A stretch of 64,000 nucleotides of DNA, taken from Blastococcus xanthinilyticus (lineage in GTDB: Bacteria; Actinomycetota; Actinomycetes; Mycobacteriales; Geodermatophilaceae). A program made the translations under genes and the position numbers. Below are positions 8,181-16,123 of the stretch, piece by piece; position 1 is the first letter of the stretch, and each line of letters begins with the position of its first letter. The stretch is from contig NZ_VNHW01000004.1 of the NCBI RefSeq assembly GCF_008124835.1, forward strand, positions 186,001 through 250,000, read 5' to 3'. The notes under the pieces are model-generated. The model saw only the letters and a program-made list of their open reading frames with translations, made no database searches and was not told where the DNA came from.

Positions 8181-9370
8181 GACGACGCCCGGTGCTTGGC
8201 CCGGTAGCGACCGGAGCTCATCAGCGGCGTCGCGGAGAAGCGGGCCACCAGCCGGCGCAGCTCGCGCACCATGGGGTCGCGCCGGCCGCCGCTGGACAGG
8301 ATCGGGACACCCTGGTTGGTCGACGGGGGCACCGTCGCCGACCGGGGCAGCACGACGTCGACGCCGGTGCCGATCGTCGTCTCCACGTCGCGGACCGTGA
8401 GCCCGCCCTTGGGGTCGGCGAAGTTCATGACGACGTGCCGCCCCGCCGGGATCATCGCCAGCTCGCGCAGCACGTCGAGCTCCTTGCGCAGCCCGCGCAC
8501 CCCGGGGACGTCCATGCTGCTGAGCATCACCACGTCGGAGGCGCGGTCGAGCGCCGCCAGGGTCTGCTCCGAGAGCCCCGGCGCGGTGTCCACCACGACG
8601 TACCGGAACTCGCGGGCCAGCGAGGCCAGCAGCCGGGTGACGTCGTCGGCGCTGACCGTGTCACCGGCCGCCGGCGACTCCGCGCCGCAGACGGCGAACA
8701 GCCCGCTGGGGTGCTGGGTGAGGAAGGTCTTGAGGACCATGGTGTCCTGCGCCGCCGGGCCGTGGACGGCGTCGGGCAGCGTGTACTCGGGTGCCAGCCC
8801 GAGTGCGGAGGCGACGTCACCGAACTGGACGTCGAGGTCGACCAGGACGGTCGACTGGGGGGCGGCCTCGGTGAGCCCGATGGCCAGGTTCGTCGAGACC
8901 GTGGTCTTGCCGACCCCGCCCTTCGGGGAGGCCACGGTGATGACGCGGCCGGCGTAGCGGTCGGTCTCGCTGGCCGGTCGCAGCACCCGGCGGCGGCCGG
9001 CGGCGGCCCGCCCGGCCCGCTCCACCGCCGCCGCGATCTCCTCGACGTCGGCGTCGGGGGGCAGCAGGTCGCGGATGCCGGCGCGCATCGCCGCCCGCCA
9101 CATGTCCGGCGACGGGTCGGCCATCAGCACGACGGTGATGCCGGGCGACTGGACGTCCAGCCGGCTCGCCAGGCCCAGCACCTCCTCGGCCGGGGCGTGC
9201 GGGCCGACGAGCAGCACGTCGGGCAGCTCGCCGTCGAGGAGCTGCTCGAACAGCCGGGCCAGGTCGCTGGGCAGCCGGCCCGGCGGCAGGACGTGCACGT
9301 CGCCCTCGGTGGCCTGCTTCACCCGCAGGGCGAGGTCCTCGTCCGCACCGGCCAGCACGACGCGGCTCAT
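8177..9370 (-). CDS. cpaE: Tad pilus localisation protein CpaE/TadZ, ParA-like ATPase
   Basis: A 397-residue protein with an N-terminal receiver-like domain (~1-125, strand-rich, VVLMADPSPDMWRAAMRAGI) and a ParA/MinD-type P-loop ATPase. The deviant Walker A SPKGGVGKTT lies near 148-157, with VLVDLDVQFGDVASALG and VVVDTAPGLSE following. In Tad systems this protein places the assembly machine at its site in the cell. It overlaps both cpaB and tadA by four bases. Confidence 0.92.
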   Translation of the reverse strand: MSRVVLAGADEDLALRVKQATEGDVHVLPPGRLPSDLARLFEQLLDGELPDVLLVGPHAPAEEVLGLASRLDVQSPGITVVLMADPSPDMWRAAMRAGIRDLLPPDADVEEIAAAVERAGRAAAGRRRVLRPASETDRYAGRVITVASPKGGVGKTTVSTNLAIGLTEAAPQSTVLVDLDVQFGDVASALGLAPEYTLPDAVHGPAAQDTMVLKTFLTQHPSGLFAVCGAESPAAGDTVSADDVTRLLASLAREFRYVVVDTAPGLSEQTLAALDRASDVVMLSSMDVPGVRGLRKELDVLRELAMIPAGRHVVMNFADPKGGLTVRDVETTIGTGVDVVLPRSATVPPSTNQGVPILSSGGRRDPMVRELRRLVARFSATPLMSSGRYRAKHRASS

Positions 9371-10101
9371 GAGTAGGCCTTTCCGTAGATGGTGTCCGGC
9401 GTGAGCACCTGGGTGCGCGACACGTCCGGATCGGCGGGCTCGAGGGAGAGCCAGACGGTGCCGTGCTCGGCGCCGAAGACCACCGCCTCGGCCTGGGCGG
9501 CGGTCACCGCGAAGGTGATCATGAGGCTGCCCGAGGGAACCGGTGCGGCCGCGGCGACGGTGCCCTCGGCGGGTGGCGCCGGCGGGGCGGGGGCGCCCTG
9601 CACCTGGGTCACGAGGACCTCGTGCAGGACGGCGTGCGTCTTCGGGTCGGGCATGGAGACGAAGATCCCGACGGTGTCGCCGGCCGCCAGCCGGCCACCC
9701 ACGGCCCGCTGCGGCTCGAGGACGATGCTGACCTCCTGGAGCCCCTCGGGCACCGGCACGGTGCCCGGCGCCTGCAGCGCGTCGGGCCGCTCGAAGCGGC
9801 CCTCCAGCAGCTGCTCGCCGGGCTGCAGGTCGACGGTGGCCACGCGGTCGGCGAGCACGGCGAGGTCGGTGACCCGGCCGGGCAGCGCGGCCTTGGCCGG
9901 CAGCACCTCGACCCGCACCAGCTCGGCCAGCGCGCTGCCGGCGGTGCCCGCCGGGATCAGCGCGTCGGCCACCAGCACCTCGACGGCGCGGACGCCGGCC
10001 AGGGCGCGGGTCTCGGCGCCGCGCACGTAGCCCAGGAGGACCACGGTGCCGGCGACGATCAGGACGAGGGCCGCGGCGGCGGCCAGGAGTCGACGTCTCA
10101 C
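9367..10101 (-). CDS. cpaB: Flp pilus assembly protein CpaB/RcpC, SAF domain
   Basis: A 244-residue protein with one N-terminal membrane anchor (LLAAAAALVLIVAGTVVLL) and a SAF domain carrying ADALIPAGTAGSALAELVRV and LQPGEQLLEGRF. A C-terminal RcpC-type segment follows (SIVLEPQRAVGGRLAAGDTV). In Gram-negative bacteria CpaB/RcpC acts beside the secretin; none is expected here, so its job is probably at the cell-wall interface. GTG 10101 has AGGAG nearby and directly follows the TadG-like gene. The longer open frame upstream is antisense-like and was rejected. Confidence 0.88.
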   Translation of the reverse strand: MRRRLLAAAAALVLIVAGTVVLLGYVRGAETRALAGVRAVEVLVADALIPAGTAGSALAELVRVEVLPAKAALPGRVTDLAVLADRVATVDLQPGEQLLEGRFERPDALQAPGTVPVPEGLQEVSIVLEPQRAVGGRLAAGDTVGIFVSMPDPKTHAVLHEVLVTQVQGAPAPPAPPAEGTVAAAAPVPSGSLMITFAVTAAQAEAVVFGAEHGTVWLSLEPADPDVSRTQVLTPDTIYGKAYS

Positions 10102-10112
10102 GAGAGGAGCTC

Positions 10113-11084
10113 CTATCGGATCAGTCGGAGGATGGAGGCGCCCAGCTGCGGGGCGTCGGGGCTGTAGTCCCAGTCGTCGGAGAGCTCGACGAAGCGGGTG
10201 TAGTAGCCGGTGACGCACCGGTCGCTGGAGTTCGTGCCGGGCCCGCACACCTTGTGGCCGCTCTTGATGGAGCCGTTGACGGCGTAGCCGGTCAGCGTGA
10301 AGGCGGCGTACCCGTAGACCCGGTACCAGCCATGGCTGCCCCCGGCCCCGAACTGGTCGAACAGCGGCAGCAGCACGGTGCGGCCGAGCCAGCCCTCCAG
10401 GTCGGCCTTGGAGCAGCCGGCCGGCAGGGACACACCGGTGTCGGAGGAGAGCAGCTGACCGATGGCGGAGGTGGCGTGGCAGCGGCCCGGGTCGGGCACG
10501 ACCCAGCCGAAGCCACCGGGCACGAAGTTCCCCGACGGCCCGGTGCAGCCGCCGACGTCGTCGGACTTGCTGAACATGATCGTCTGCAGCGTCTCGGTCG
10601 ACGGCAGGCCGCCGCCGGTCTGCGCCTTGAAGGAGCACCAGGAGAAGGTGAGCGGGAGGACGGCGGTGCCCCGGCTGGGAGCGCCCCAGCCGACGGTCGC
10701 CGTGGCCGACACCTGGCTGCTGTCGTGGCCGATGACCGGCGCGAACCAGTGCTCCTTCGGCGCGCCGCCGGTGACGGTCACGCTGACCGGATCGCTGCTC
10801 AGCACCGGCTGACCGGCGGTGCCGGTCGGGTCGTTCAGGCTGATCAGCTGCTGGGCGGTGGCCAGCATGTCGCCGCAGTTGCCGCGCGAGCAGTCCTGCG
10901 CGACGGCGATCGCGGCGGCGTCGGCGGCGACCTGGAGCCGGGCCCGCTCGGCGTAGAGGGCGCCGAGGTCGACGGCGATGGCCGCGAAGCCGAGCAGCGG
11001 CACCAGCAGGAGCGTGACGACGACCGCGGTCGCGCCGCGCTCGCCGTCCAGCCGGCGCCGGAGGCGGGAGGTCAGCCGTTGCAC
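10113..11084 (-). CDS. TadG-like pilus assembly protein, single anchor
   Basis: A 323-residue protein starting with the Tad-specific N-terminal signature (LDGERGATAVVVTLLLVPLL) followed by VDLGALYAERARLQVAADAA. This is the TadE/TadG-type transmembrane segment and membrane-proximal helix. The rest is an extracytoplasmic domain with several Cys (CSRGNC, CTG, CHA, CSK, VCG, RCVTG) that could form disulfides. TadE/TadG proteins are pseudopilin-like components. The start overlaps tadE by 13 bases. Confidence 0.85.
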   Translation of the reverse strand: MQRLTSRLRRRLDGERGATAVVVTLLLVPLLGFAAIAVDLGALYAERARLQVAADAAAIAVAQDCSRGNCGDMLATAQQLISLNDPTGTAGQPVLSSDPVSVTVTGGAPKEHWFAPVIGHDSSQVSATATVGWGAPSRGTAVLPLTFSWCSFKAQTGGGLPSTETLQTIMFSKSDDVGGCTGPSGNFVPGGFGWVVPDPGRCHATSAIGQLLSSDTGVSLPAGCSKADLEGWLGRTVLLPLFDQFGAGGSHGWYRVYGYAAFTLTGYAVNGSIKSGHKVCGPGTNSSDRCVTGYYTRFVELSDDWDYSPDAPQLGASILRLIR

Positions 11085-11494
11085 CGCATGACCCCCGTTC
11101 CGGTGAGCTCGATCTCCGCGCCGAAGAACCCGGTCAGGTACGGCTTGGGATAGGTGATGGTGAGGCGGACGGCGGTGTCGCCGGCGCCGGTGGTCGGGCA
11201 GGTCTCGGCCGTCCCGCCGACGACCTCGATGTCGATCTGGCCGTCGGTGATGCCCGGGTGCAGCGAGGCGGCGGCGGTGCGGACGACGGCCCGCGCGTCC
11301 GCCGGGTCGTTGCGGAGAGCCATGGCCCGCACGCCCTCCCGGGCGGCCGCCGATAGCGTGCCCTGCACCTGGAAGGCGTGGCCGAACTCGACGATGCCGA
11401 GGACCAGCACGAGCAGCAGCGGGACGACGAAGGCGAACTCCACCGCGCTCGCGCCGCGCTCACCGCGCAGACGTCGCGCCATCCTGGTCACCAC
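11072..11494 (-). CDS. tadE: TadE-like pseudopilin
   Basis: A 140-residue TadE family protein: short basic N-terminus, then GERGASAVEFAFVVPLLLVL, the TadE hydrophobic signature with the conserved Glu. A small extracytoplasmic domain follows with a Cys pair (ETCP and MRC). It is processed or inserted like a minor pilin in Tad systems. GTG 11494 is listed; the Met at 11482 (MARRLRGERG) is an equally good start. It overlaps the TadG-like gene by 13 bases. Confidence 0.88.
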   Translation of the reverse strand: MVTRMARRLRGERGASAVEFAFVVPLLLVLVLGIVEFGHAFQVQGTLSAAAREGVRAMALRNDPADARAVVRTAAASLHPGITDGQIDIEVVGGTAETCPTTGAGDTAVRLTITYPKPYLTGFFGAEIELTGTGVMRCNG

Positions 11495-11572
11495 CTCTCC
11501 TCGTGCACCGGCGCAGCGGCCCCGCGGAGGGAGGCCGCTGCGCCGGGTGGCCGTGATGCGGCCGACGATGGA

Positions 11573-11803
11573 TCAGGGGGCCGCGGGAGCCGTGCCGCCC
11601 TCGACGGCCGGCAGCTGGCCCTCGATGTCGGTGAACAGGTCGCTCAGGCCGCCACCGAGGGCGGTGACGGCGACGATGATCGCGACGGCGATCAGGCCGA
11701 CCATGAGGCCGTACTCGACGGCGGTCGCGCCCTTCTCGTCCCGCTTGAGGCGGTCCTGGGCGAGGGCGACGAGGCTGGCGACGGTGGCGTAGGCGTTGAT
11801 CAT
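11573..11803 (-). CDS. flp: Flp-type major pilin
   Basis: A 76-residue pilin. The N-terminal ~25 residues form a basic leader ending in DEKGATAVEYGLMVGLIAVA, the Flp motif. Cleavage after the Gly by the prepilin peptidase would leave an N-terminal Ala and a Glu at position 5, with a Tyr next to it, as in Flp pilins. The hydrophobic helix and a short acidic tail follow. GGGGAG precedes ATG 11803. It is the major subunit of the fibre built by the downstream genes. The 188 bp in front of it probably hold the operon promoter. Confidence 0.95.
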   Translation of the reverse strand: MINAYATVASLVALAQDRLKRDEKGATAVEYGLMVGLIAVAIIVAVTALGGGLSDLFTDIEGQLPAVEGGTAPAAP

Positions 11804-11991
11804 CTGGTGCTCCCCGGGGGGTCGGCCGTACCGGTCCGGATCGGTCGACCCGGCCTCGCGGCTGCTGGGAGACGGTGTCGGGGCACACAGCGGCGGCCTT
11901 GAGCGCCGTCCACCCGATCCACGGACACGGTTACGCCGATCGGGGGACGGCCGGACGGCCGGCGTCACGGAGCGTGACCCCATGCGGCCGG
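11804..11991 (-). other. Intergenic leader of the flp-tad operon
   Basis: This stretch separates the prepilin peptidase stop from the flp start. It holds no open frame of its own. Its position implies the flp promoter and 5' leader, but no clear -35/-10 pair is visible to me. Confidence 0.3.
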
Positions 11992-12651
11992 TCAGCCGGG
12001 GAGGGTGCCGCTCCAGCCGACGGCGAGCGCGGCACCGAGCAGCATCGCCGGCCCGAACGGCAGCTCCGCCTCGAGGTCGATCCGCCGGCCGGCCAGCAGC
12101 AGCAGCGCCAGCACCGCCTGCACCACGAACCCGGCGACCGCCCCGAGCAGGAGCACCTGCCACCCCAGCCAGCCCAGCGGGATACCGAGCAGCGCGGCCA
12201 GCTTCACGTCCCCCATGCCGAGGCCACGAGGGTTGATCAGGGCGAGCACCAGGTAGCCGCCGAACAGCGCGGCGCCGCCCAGCCCCGCGCGCAGCAGGGC
12301 GGCCGCCGAGCCGTCGACCACCGCGGCCAGGGCCAGCAGCACGGCGGTGACCCCGAGCGCCGGCAGCACCACCCGGTTGGGCAGCAGCCGGTGCCGCAGG
12401 TCGATCACGGTGAGCAGCACCCCCGCCGCGGCGACGACGAGGAAGGCCGGGAGCTCCGCCGCCGCGCCGAACCGGAGCGCGACGAGCGCGAACAGGGCGG
12501 CCGTCGCGAGCTCGAGCAGCGGGAGCCGCACCGCCGGCCGGCGGTCGGCCGTCGCCGCGGTGCCCCAGGGAAAGGCGCCGGCCGCCCGGTTGACCGCCCC
12601 GCCCACCACCAGTCCGGCGACGGCCGTGACGGCGACGACCAGCCCGGTCAC
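11992..12651 (-). CDS. Prepilin peptidase, A24 family (TadV-type)
   Basis: A 219-residue polytopic aspartyl protease that removes the pilin leader. The two catalytic Asp residues are visible: D84 in TVIDLRHRLLPN and D148 in GLGMGDVKLA. It lacks the N-terminal Cys-rich methylase domain of long PilD enzymes, as is usual for Tad systems. About seven hydrophobic helices are present. GTG 12651 has no clear ribosome site. It faces away from the flagellin gene. Confidence 0.9.
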   Translation of the reverse strand: MTGLVVAVTAVAGLVVGGAVNRAAGAFPWGTAATADRRPAVRLPLLELATAALFALVALRFGAAAELPAFLVVAAAGVLLTVIDLRHRLLPNRVVLPALGVTAVLLALAAVVDGSAAALLRAGLGGAALFGGYLVLALINPRGLGMGDVKLAALLGIPLGWLGWQVLLLGAVAGFVVQAVLALLLLAGRRIDLEAELPFGPAMLLGAALAVGWSGTLPG

Positions 12652-12846
12652 CGGGCCCGGCCATGACGCAGCGGGAGCACGGCGTCACCCTCGCACAGGG
12701 CGGGGCGCCGACCGGGCAGGCGGCCCGGCGTCCGGGCGGCCCGGAGGTTCAGCTCAACGCACTCCGGCAGCGGCCGATGGTGGAGGAGCAAGGGCTGCGG
12801 CACGGATGCCGCGGTGGACCGGGCTCGGATGCACGCGGGGGTGGGT

Positions 12847-14043
12847 GTGCGGATCGGCACCAACGTAGCCGCGCTGAACGTCCACCGGGTGCTCCTGACC
12901 AGCGACCGGGCGGCCGGCAGATCCCTGGAGCGGCTCGCCTCCGGCGTGCGCGTCAACCGGGCCGCCGACGACGCCGCCGGGCTGGCGATCGGCGAGGGTC
13001 TGCGGGCCCAGATCGGCGGTACGCGGCAGGCGGAGCGCAACACCCAGGACGGGATCAACCTGATCCGCACGGCGGAGGGTGCGCTGGCCGAGACGACCTC
13101 GGTGCTGCAGCGGATGCGGGACCTGTCCGTGCAGGCGGCCAACCACGGCGCACTCGACGGCACCGCCCGGGGCGCGATCCAGCTCGAGATCGATCAGCTC
13201 TCCACCCAGCTGACCCGCATCGCGACGACGACCACGTTCAACGGCATCCGGCTGCTCGACGGCTCCTACCGCGGCGTCCTGCAGGTCGGCGCGAACGCGG
13301 GCGAGACGCTCACCGTCGACATCCGCGGCCCCGGCGGGGGCATGGACGCCCGGAGCCTGGGCGTCGACGGCATCGACGTCACCCGGAATCTGGCCGCCTC
13401 GTCCAGCCCGGGCACCGCCGTCGTCACCCCTGCCGTCTCCGACGAGGAGGGCACGCCCGCCCCGGGCCGGCTCGCGTTCCCCGGCGACTTCACCTCGCCC
13501 GGCACCTTCCGGGCGGCCTACGAGGGCCTGAACGGCACCATCTTGTACAACGGGCGCAGCTTCGACCTGGCCGGGGTCGACTACACCGGCGCGGTCGACG
13601 CGCAGGACTACATCGACCGGATGAGCTTCGCCGCGCTCGCCGCGCTGGGCACCTCCCACATCCCGGTGGTCGCCGCGAGCAGCGGGCTGGTCTTCGGCGG
13701 AGACACCCCGGGGGCCGGCTCCACGGCGGCCGACGGAGCCCGGCTCAGCCTCGTCCACGCTGTGGCCGAGACCGACGTCATCCGCGCCGTCGACCAGGCG
13801 ATCAGCCGGGTCAGCGCGCTCCGGGCGAACCTGGGCGCGCTGGAGAACCGGCTCCGGCACACCGCCTCCCGGCTGGCCGTCGCCGCGGAGAACGGCACCG
13901 CCTCCTGGTCCCGGATCCGCGACGCCGACATGGCCGCGGAGGTCACCGCCCTCGCCCGCCACCAGGTGCTGGTCCAGGCCGGCACGGCGATGCTCGCCCA
14001 GGCCAACCAGGCCCCGCAGACCGTGCTCCGGCTGCTGGACTGA
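12847..14043 (+). CDS. Flagellin
   Basis: A 398-residue flagellin with both conserved ends: N-terminal RIGTNVAALNVHR, RLASGVRVNRAADDAAGLAI and ERNTQDGINLIRTAEGAL; C-terminal SRIRDADMAAEVTALARHQV and AGTAMLAQANQAPQTVLRLL. The central ~150 residues are a variable Gly/Ala/Thr-rich domain. GTG 12847 gives the canonical start and has a G-run upstream; the ATG at 12814 would add 11 non-family residues. No other flagellar gene is in the window, and its divergent neighbour is the Tad prepilin peptidase. It would form the filament if the flagellar machine is encoded elsewhere. Confidence 0.93.
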   Translation: MRIGTNVAALNVHRVLLTSDRAAGRSLERLASGVRVNRAADDAAGLAIGEGLRAQIGGTRQAERNTQDGINLIRTAEGALAETTSVLQRMRDLSVQAANHGALDGTARGAIQLEIDQLSTQLTRIATTTTFNGIRLLDGSYRGVLQVGANAGETLTVDIRGPGGGMDARSLGVDGIDVTRNLAASSSPGTAVVTPAVSDEEGTPAPGRLAFPGDFTSPGTFRAAYEGLNGTILYNGRSFDLAGVDYTGAVDAQDYIDRMSFAALAALGTSHIPVVAASSGLVFGGDTPGAGSTAADGARLSLVHAVAETDVIRAVDQAISRVSALRANLGALENRLRHTASRLAVAAENGTASWSRIRDADMAAEVTALARHQVLVQAGTAMLAQANQAPQTVLRLLD

Positions 14044-14112
14044 CCGCGGGGGCGCCGTCGGCCGCATGAGACCGTGTGGCCGGTCGGCCCGGCGGAGGAG
14101 TGGAGCAGCCCG

Positions 14113-15363
14113 ATGAGCAGCGGACCGCGGTTGGACCGCCGGCTGGGCACCGGCGATGCCGTCGTCATCGGCCTGGGCTCGATGATCGGCGCGGGTGTGT
14201 TCGCGGCGTTCGGCCCGGCGGCGCGGGCCGCCGGCACCGGGCTGCTGCTCGGCCTCGCCCTGGCCGCGGCGGTGGCCTACTGCAACGCGACGGCCTCGGC
14301 CCAGCTGGCCGCCCAGTACCCGGAGTCCGGCGGCACCTACGTCTACGGTCGCGCCCGCCTCGGCGACTGGTGGGGCTTCCTCGCCGGCTGGGCGTTCGTC
14401 GTCGGCAAGACGGCGAGCTGCGCGGCCATGGCGCTGACCTTCGCGGCGTACGCCGTCCCCCCGGCCTGGGAGCGGCCGGCGGCGGTGGGCGCCGTCGTGG
14501 CGCTGGTCGCGGTCAACTACCGCGGGATCACCCGCACGGCCCGGCTCACCCGGGTGCTGCTGGCGGTCGTGCTGACCGCGCTGGCCGTGGCCGTGCTGGC
14601 CGGGTTCACCGGCGCGGGCGCCGATGCGGGCCGGCTGGTCGACTGGTCCGCCGGGCCGAACGGCTGGTACGGGGTCCTGCAGGCGGCCGGCCTGCTCTTC
14701 TTCGCCTTCGCCGGGTACGCCCGCATCGCCACCCTCGGCGAGGAGGTCCGCGATCCCGCGCGCACCATCCCCCGGGCGATCCCGCTGGCCCTGGGCCTCG
14801 CCGTCGCCACGTACGCCGTCGTCGCGGTCATGCTCCTGGTCGCCCTGGGCCCCGGCGGCATCGCGGGCTCCGACACCCCGCTCGCCGACGCCGTCGCCTC
14901 CTGGGGCTGGGCCGCGCCGGTCGTCCGGATCGGGGCGGCCGCCGCCGCGCTGGGCGCGCTGCTCGGGCTGGTGGCCGGGATCGGGCGGACCGGCCTGGCG
15001 ATGGCCCGCACCGGCGACCTCCCCGGCTGGCTGGCCGCGGTGCACCCCCGGCACCGGGTGCCGCACCACGCGGAGCTCGCGCTCGGCGCGGTCGTGTGCG
15101 CGCTCGTCCTGCTGGTCGACCTGCGCACCGCCATCGGCTTCTCGTCCTTCGGCGTGCTGCTCTACTACCTCGTCGCGAACGTGGCCGCCTACACCCAGGA
15201 CGCCGGCTCCCGCCGCTGGCCGCGCGCCCTGCAGGTGGCCGGCGCGGCCGGGTGCGTGGTCCTCGCGGCCACGCTGCCGTGGACGTCGGTGCTGGCCGGC
15301 ATCCTGGTCCTGGCCGCCGGGGCGCTGTACCGCGGCCTGCGGCTGCGGCGCGGACGCGCGTAA
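14113..15363 (+). CDS. APC-superfamily amino-acid permease
   Basis: A 416-residue, 12-helix transporter. The N-terminal GTGDAVVIGLGSMIGAGVFA is the substrate-binding unwound helix of the APC family, and AQYPESGGTYVYGRARLGDW and AGYARIATLGEEVRDPARTI are the conserved loops. It most resembles cationic or neutral amino-acid permeases and exchangers; substrate is not predictable. ATG 14113 is preceded by a purine-rich GGAG segment. It is followed 27 bp later by a methyltransferase gene. Confidence 0.88.
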   Translation: MSSGPRLDRRLGTGDAVVIGLGSMIGAGVFAAFGPAARAAGTGLLLGLALAAAVAYCNATASAQLAAQYPESGGTYVYGRARLGDWWGFLAGWAFVVGKTASCAAMALTFAAYAVPPAWERPAAVGAVVALVAVNYRGITRTARLTRVLLAVVLTALAVAVLAGFTGAGADAGRLVDWSAGPNGWYGVLQAAGLLFFAFAGYARIATLGEEVRDPARTIPRAIPLALGLAVATYAVVAVMLLVALGPGGIAGSDTPLADAVASWGWAAPVVRIGAAAAALGALLGLVAGIGRTGLAMARTGDLPGWLAAVHPRHRVPHHAELALGAVVCALVLLVDLRTAIGFSSFGVLLYYLVANVAAYTQDAGSRRWPRALQVAGAAGCVVLAATLPWTSVLAGILVLAAGALYRGLRLRRGRA

Positions 15364-15390
15364 CGGCGGTTCCGGGGTCACACTTCCGGC

Positions 15391-16092
15391 GTGACCGTGG
15401 ACGAGCACTCCACCCGGACCGCCGCGACCGGGACGTACCAGGGGCACGGCGTGCACGCCGCGCCCGGCGTGCACGAGTACGCCGTGGAGCTGGCGCGGCA
15501 GGCGCTGCCCGGCGGTGGGCGGATCCTGGAGGTCGGGGCCGGCTGCGGCGCGCTGGCCTGCCGGCTGCGGGACGCCGGTTTCGACGTCGTCCCGACCGAC
15601 CTCGACCCGCCGCACGACTGGATCCACCGGCTCGACCTCGACCACCCGGAGTGGACCGAGGAGACCCGCGGGCCGTTCGACATGGTGATCTGCGTGGAGA
15701 CCCTCGAGCACGTGGAGAACCCGCGGCAGGTGCTGCGGTCGATCAGGTCACTGCTCCGGCCCGGCGACCGGCTGCTGGCGAGCACGCCGAACGTCACCCA
15801 CCCGCACTCGCGGCTGAAGATGTTCCTGCGCGGCGCGCCGTTCATCTTCGGGCCCGGGCACTACCACCAGCCCGGGCACATATCGATCCTCCCCGACTGG
15901 ATGCTGCGCGAGCACGTCCGCCTGGCCGGGTTCACCGACGTCACCGTGACCACCGGCGGGTCCACCTGGTACGAGGGCCGACGGCGGCTGGCGCACCGGG
16001 TGGAGACCGGCCTCCTGTGGCTGATCGGGCTGCGGGCGCGGGCGGACTCCGGCGAGGGCATCTGCACGTTCGTCACCGCCGTCGCGGAGTGA
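15391..16092 (+). CDS. Class I SAM-dependent methyltransferase
   Basis: A 233-residue cytoplasmic methyltransferase. Motif I is ILEVGAGCGALACRL, the acidic end of strand 2 is VVPTDLDPP, and the post-I/II motif is FDMVICVETLEHVENP. These are typical of UbiG/type-11 enzymes. The substrate is unknown. GTG 15391 begins 27 bp after the permease. It converges on the CYTH-CHAD gene. Confidence 0.85.
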   Translation: MTVDEHSTRTAATGTYQGHGVHAAPGVHEYAVELARQALPGGGRILEVGAGCGALACRLRDAGFDVVPTDLDPPHDWIHRLDLDHPEWTEETRGPFDMVICVETLEHVENPRQVLRSIRSLLRPGDRLLASTPNVTHPHSRLKMFLRGAPFIFGPGHYHQPGHISILPDWMLREHVRLAGFTDVTVTTGGSTWYEGRRRLAHRVETGLLWLIGLRARADSGEGICTFVTAVAE

Positions 16093-16123
16093 CCCCCCAC
16101 GGCCTCCGCGCGGCGGCCGGCCG

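Noticed and set aside
12663-14069. 468-codon frame overlapping the flagellin
   Set aside because: Out of frame with the flagellin and Arg/Gly-rich with no domain; shadow of the real gene.
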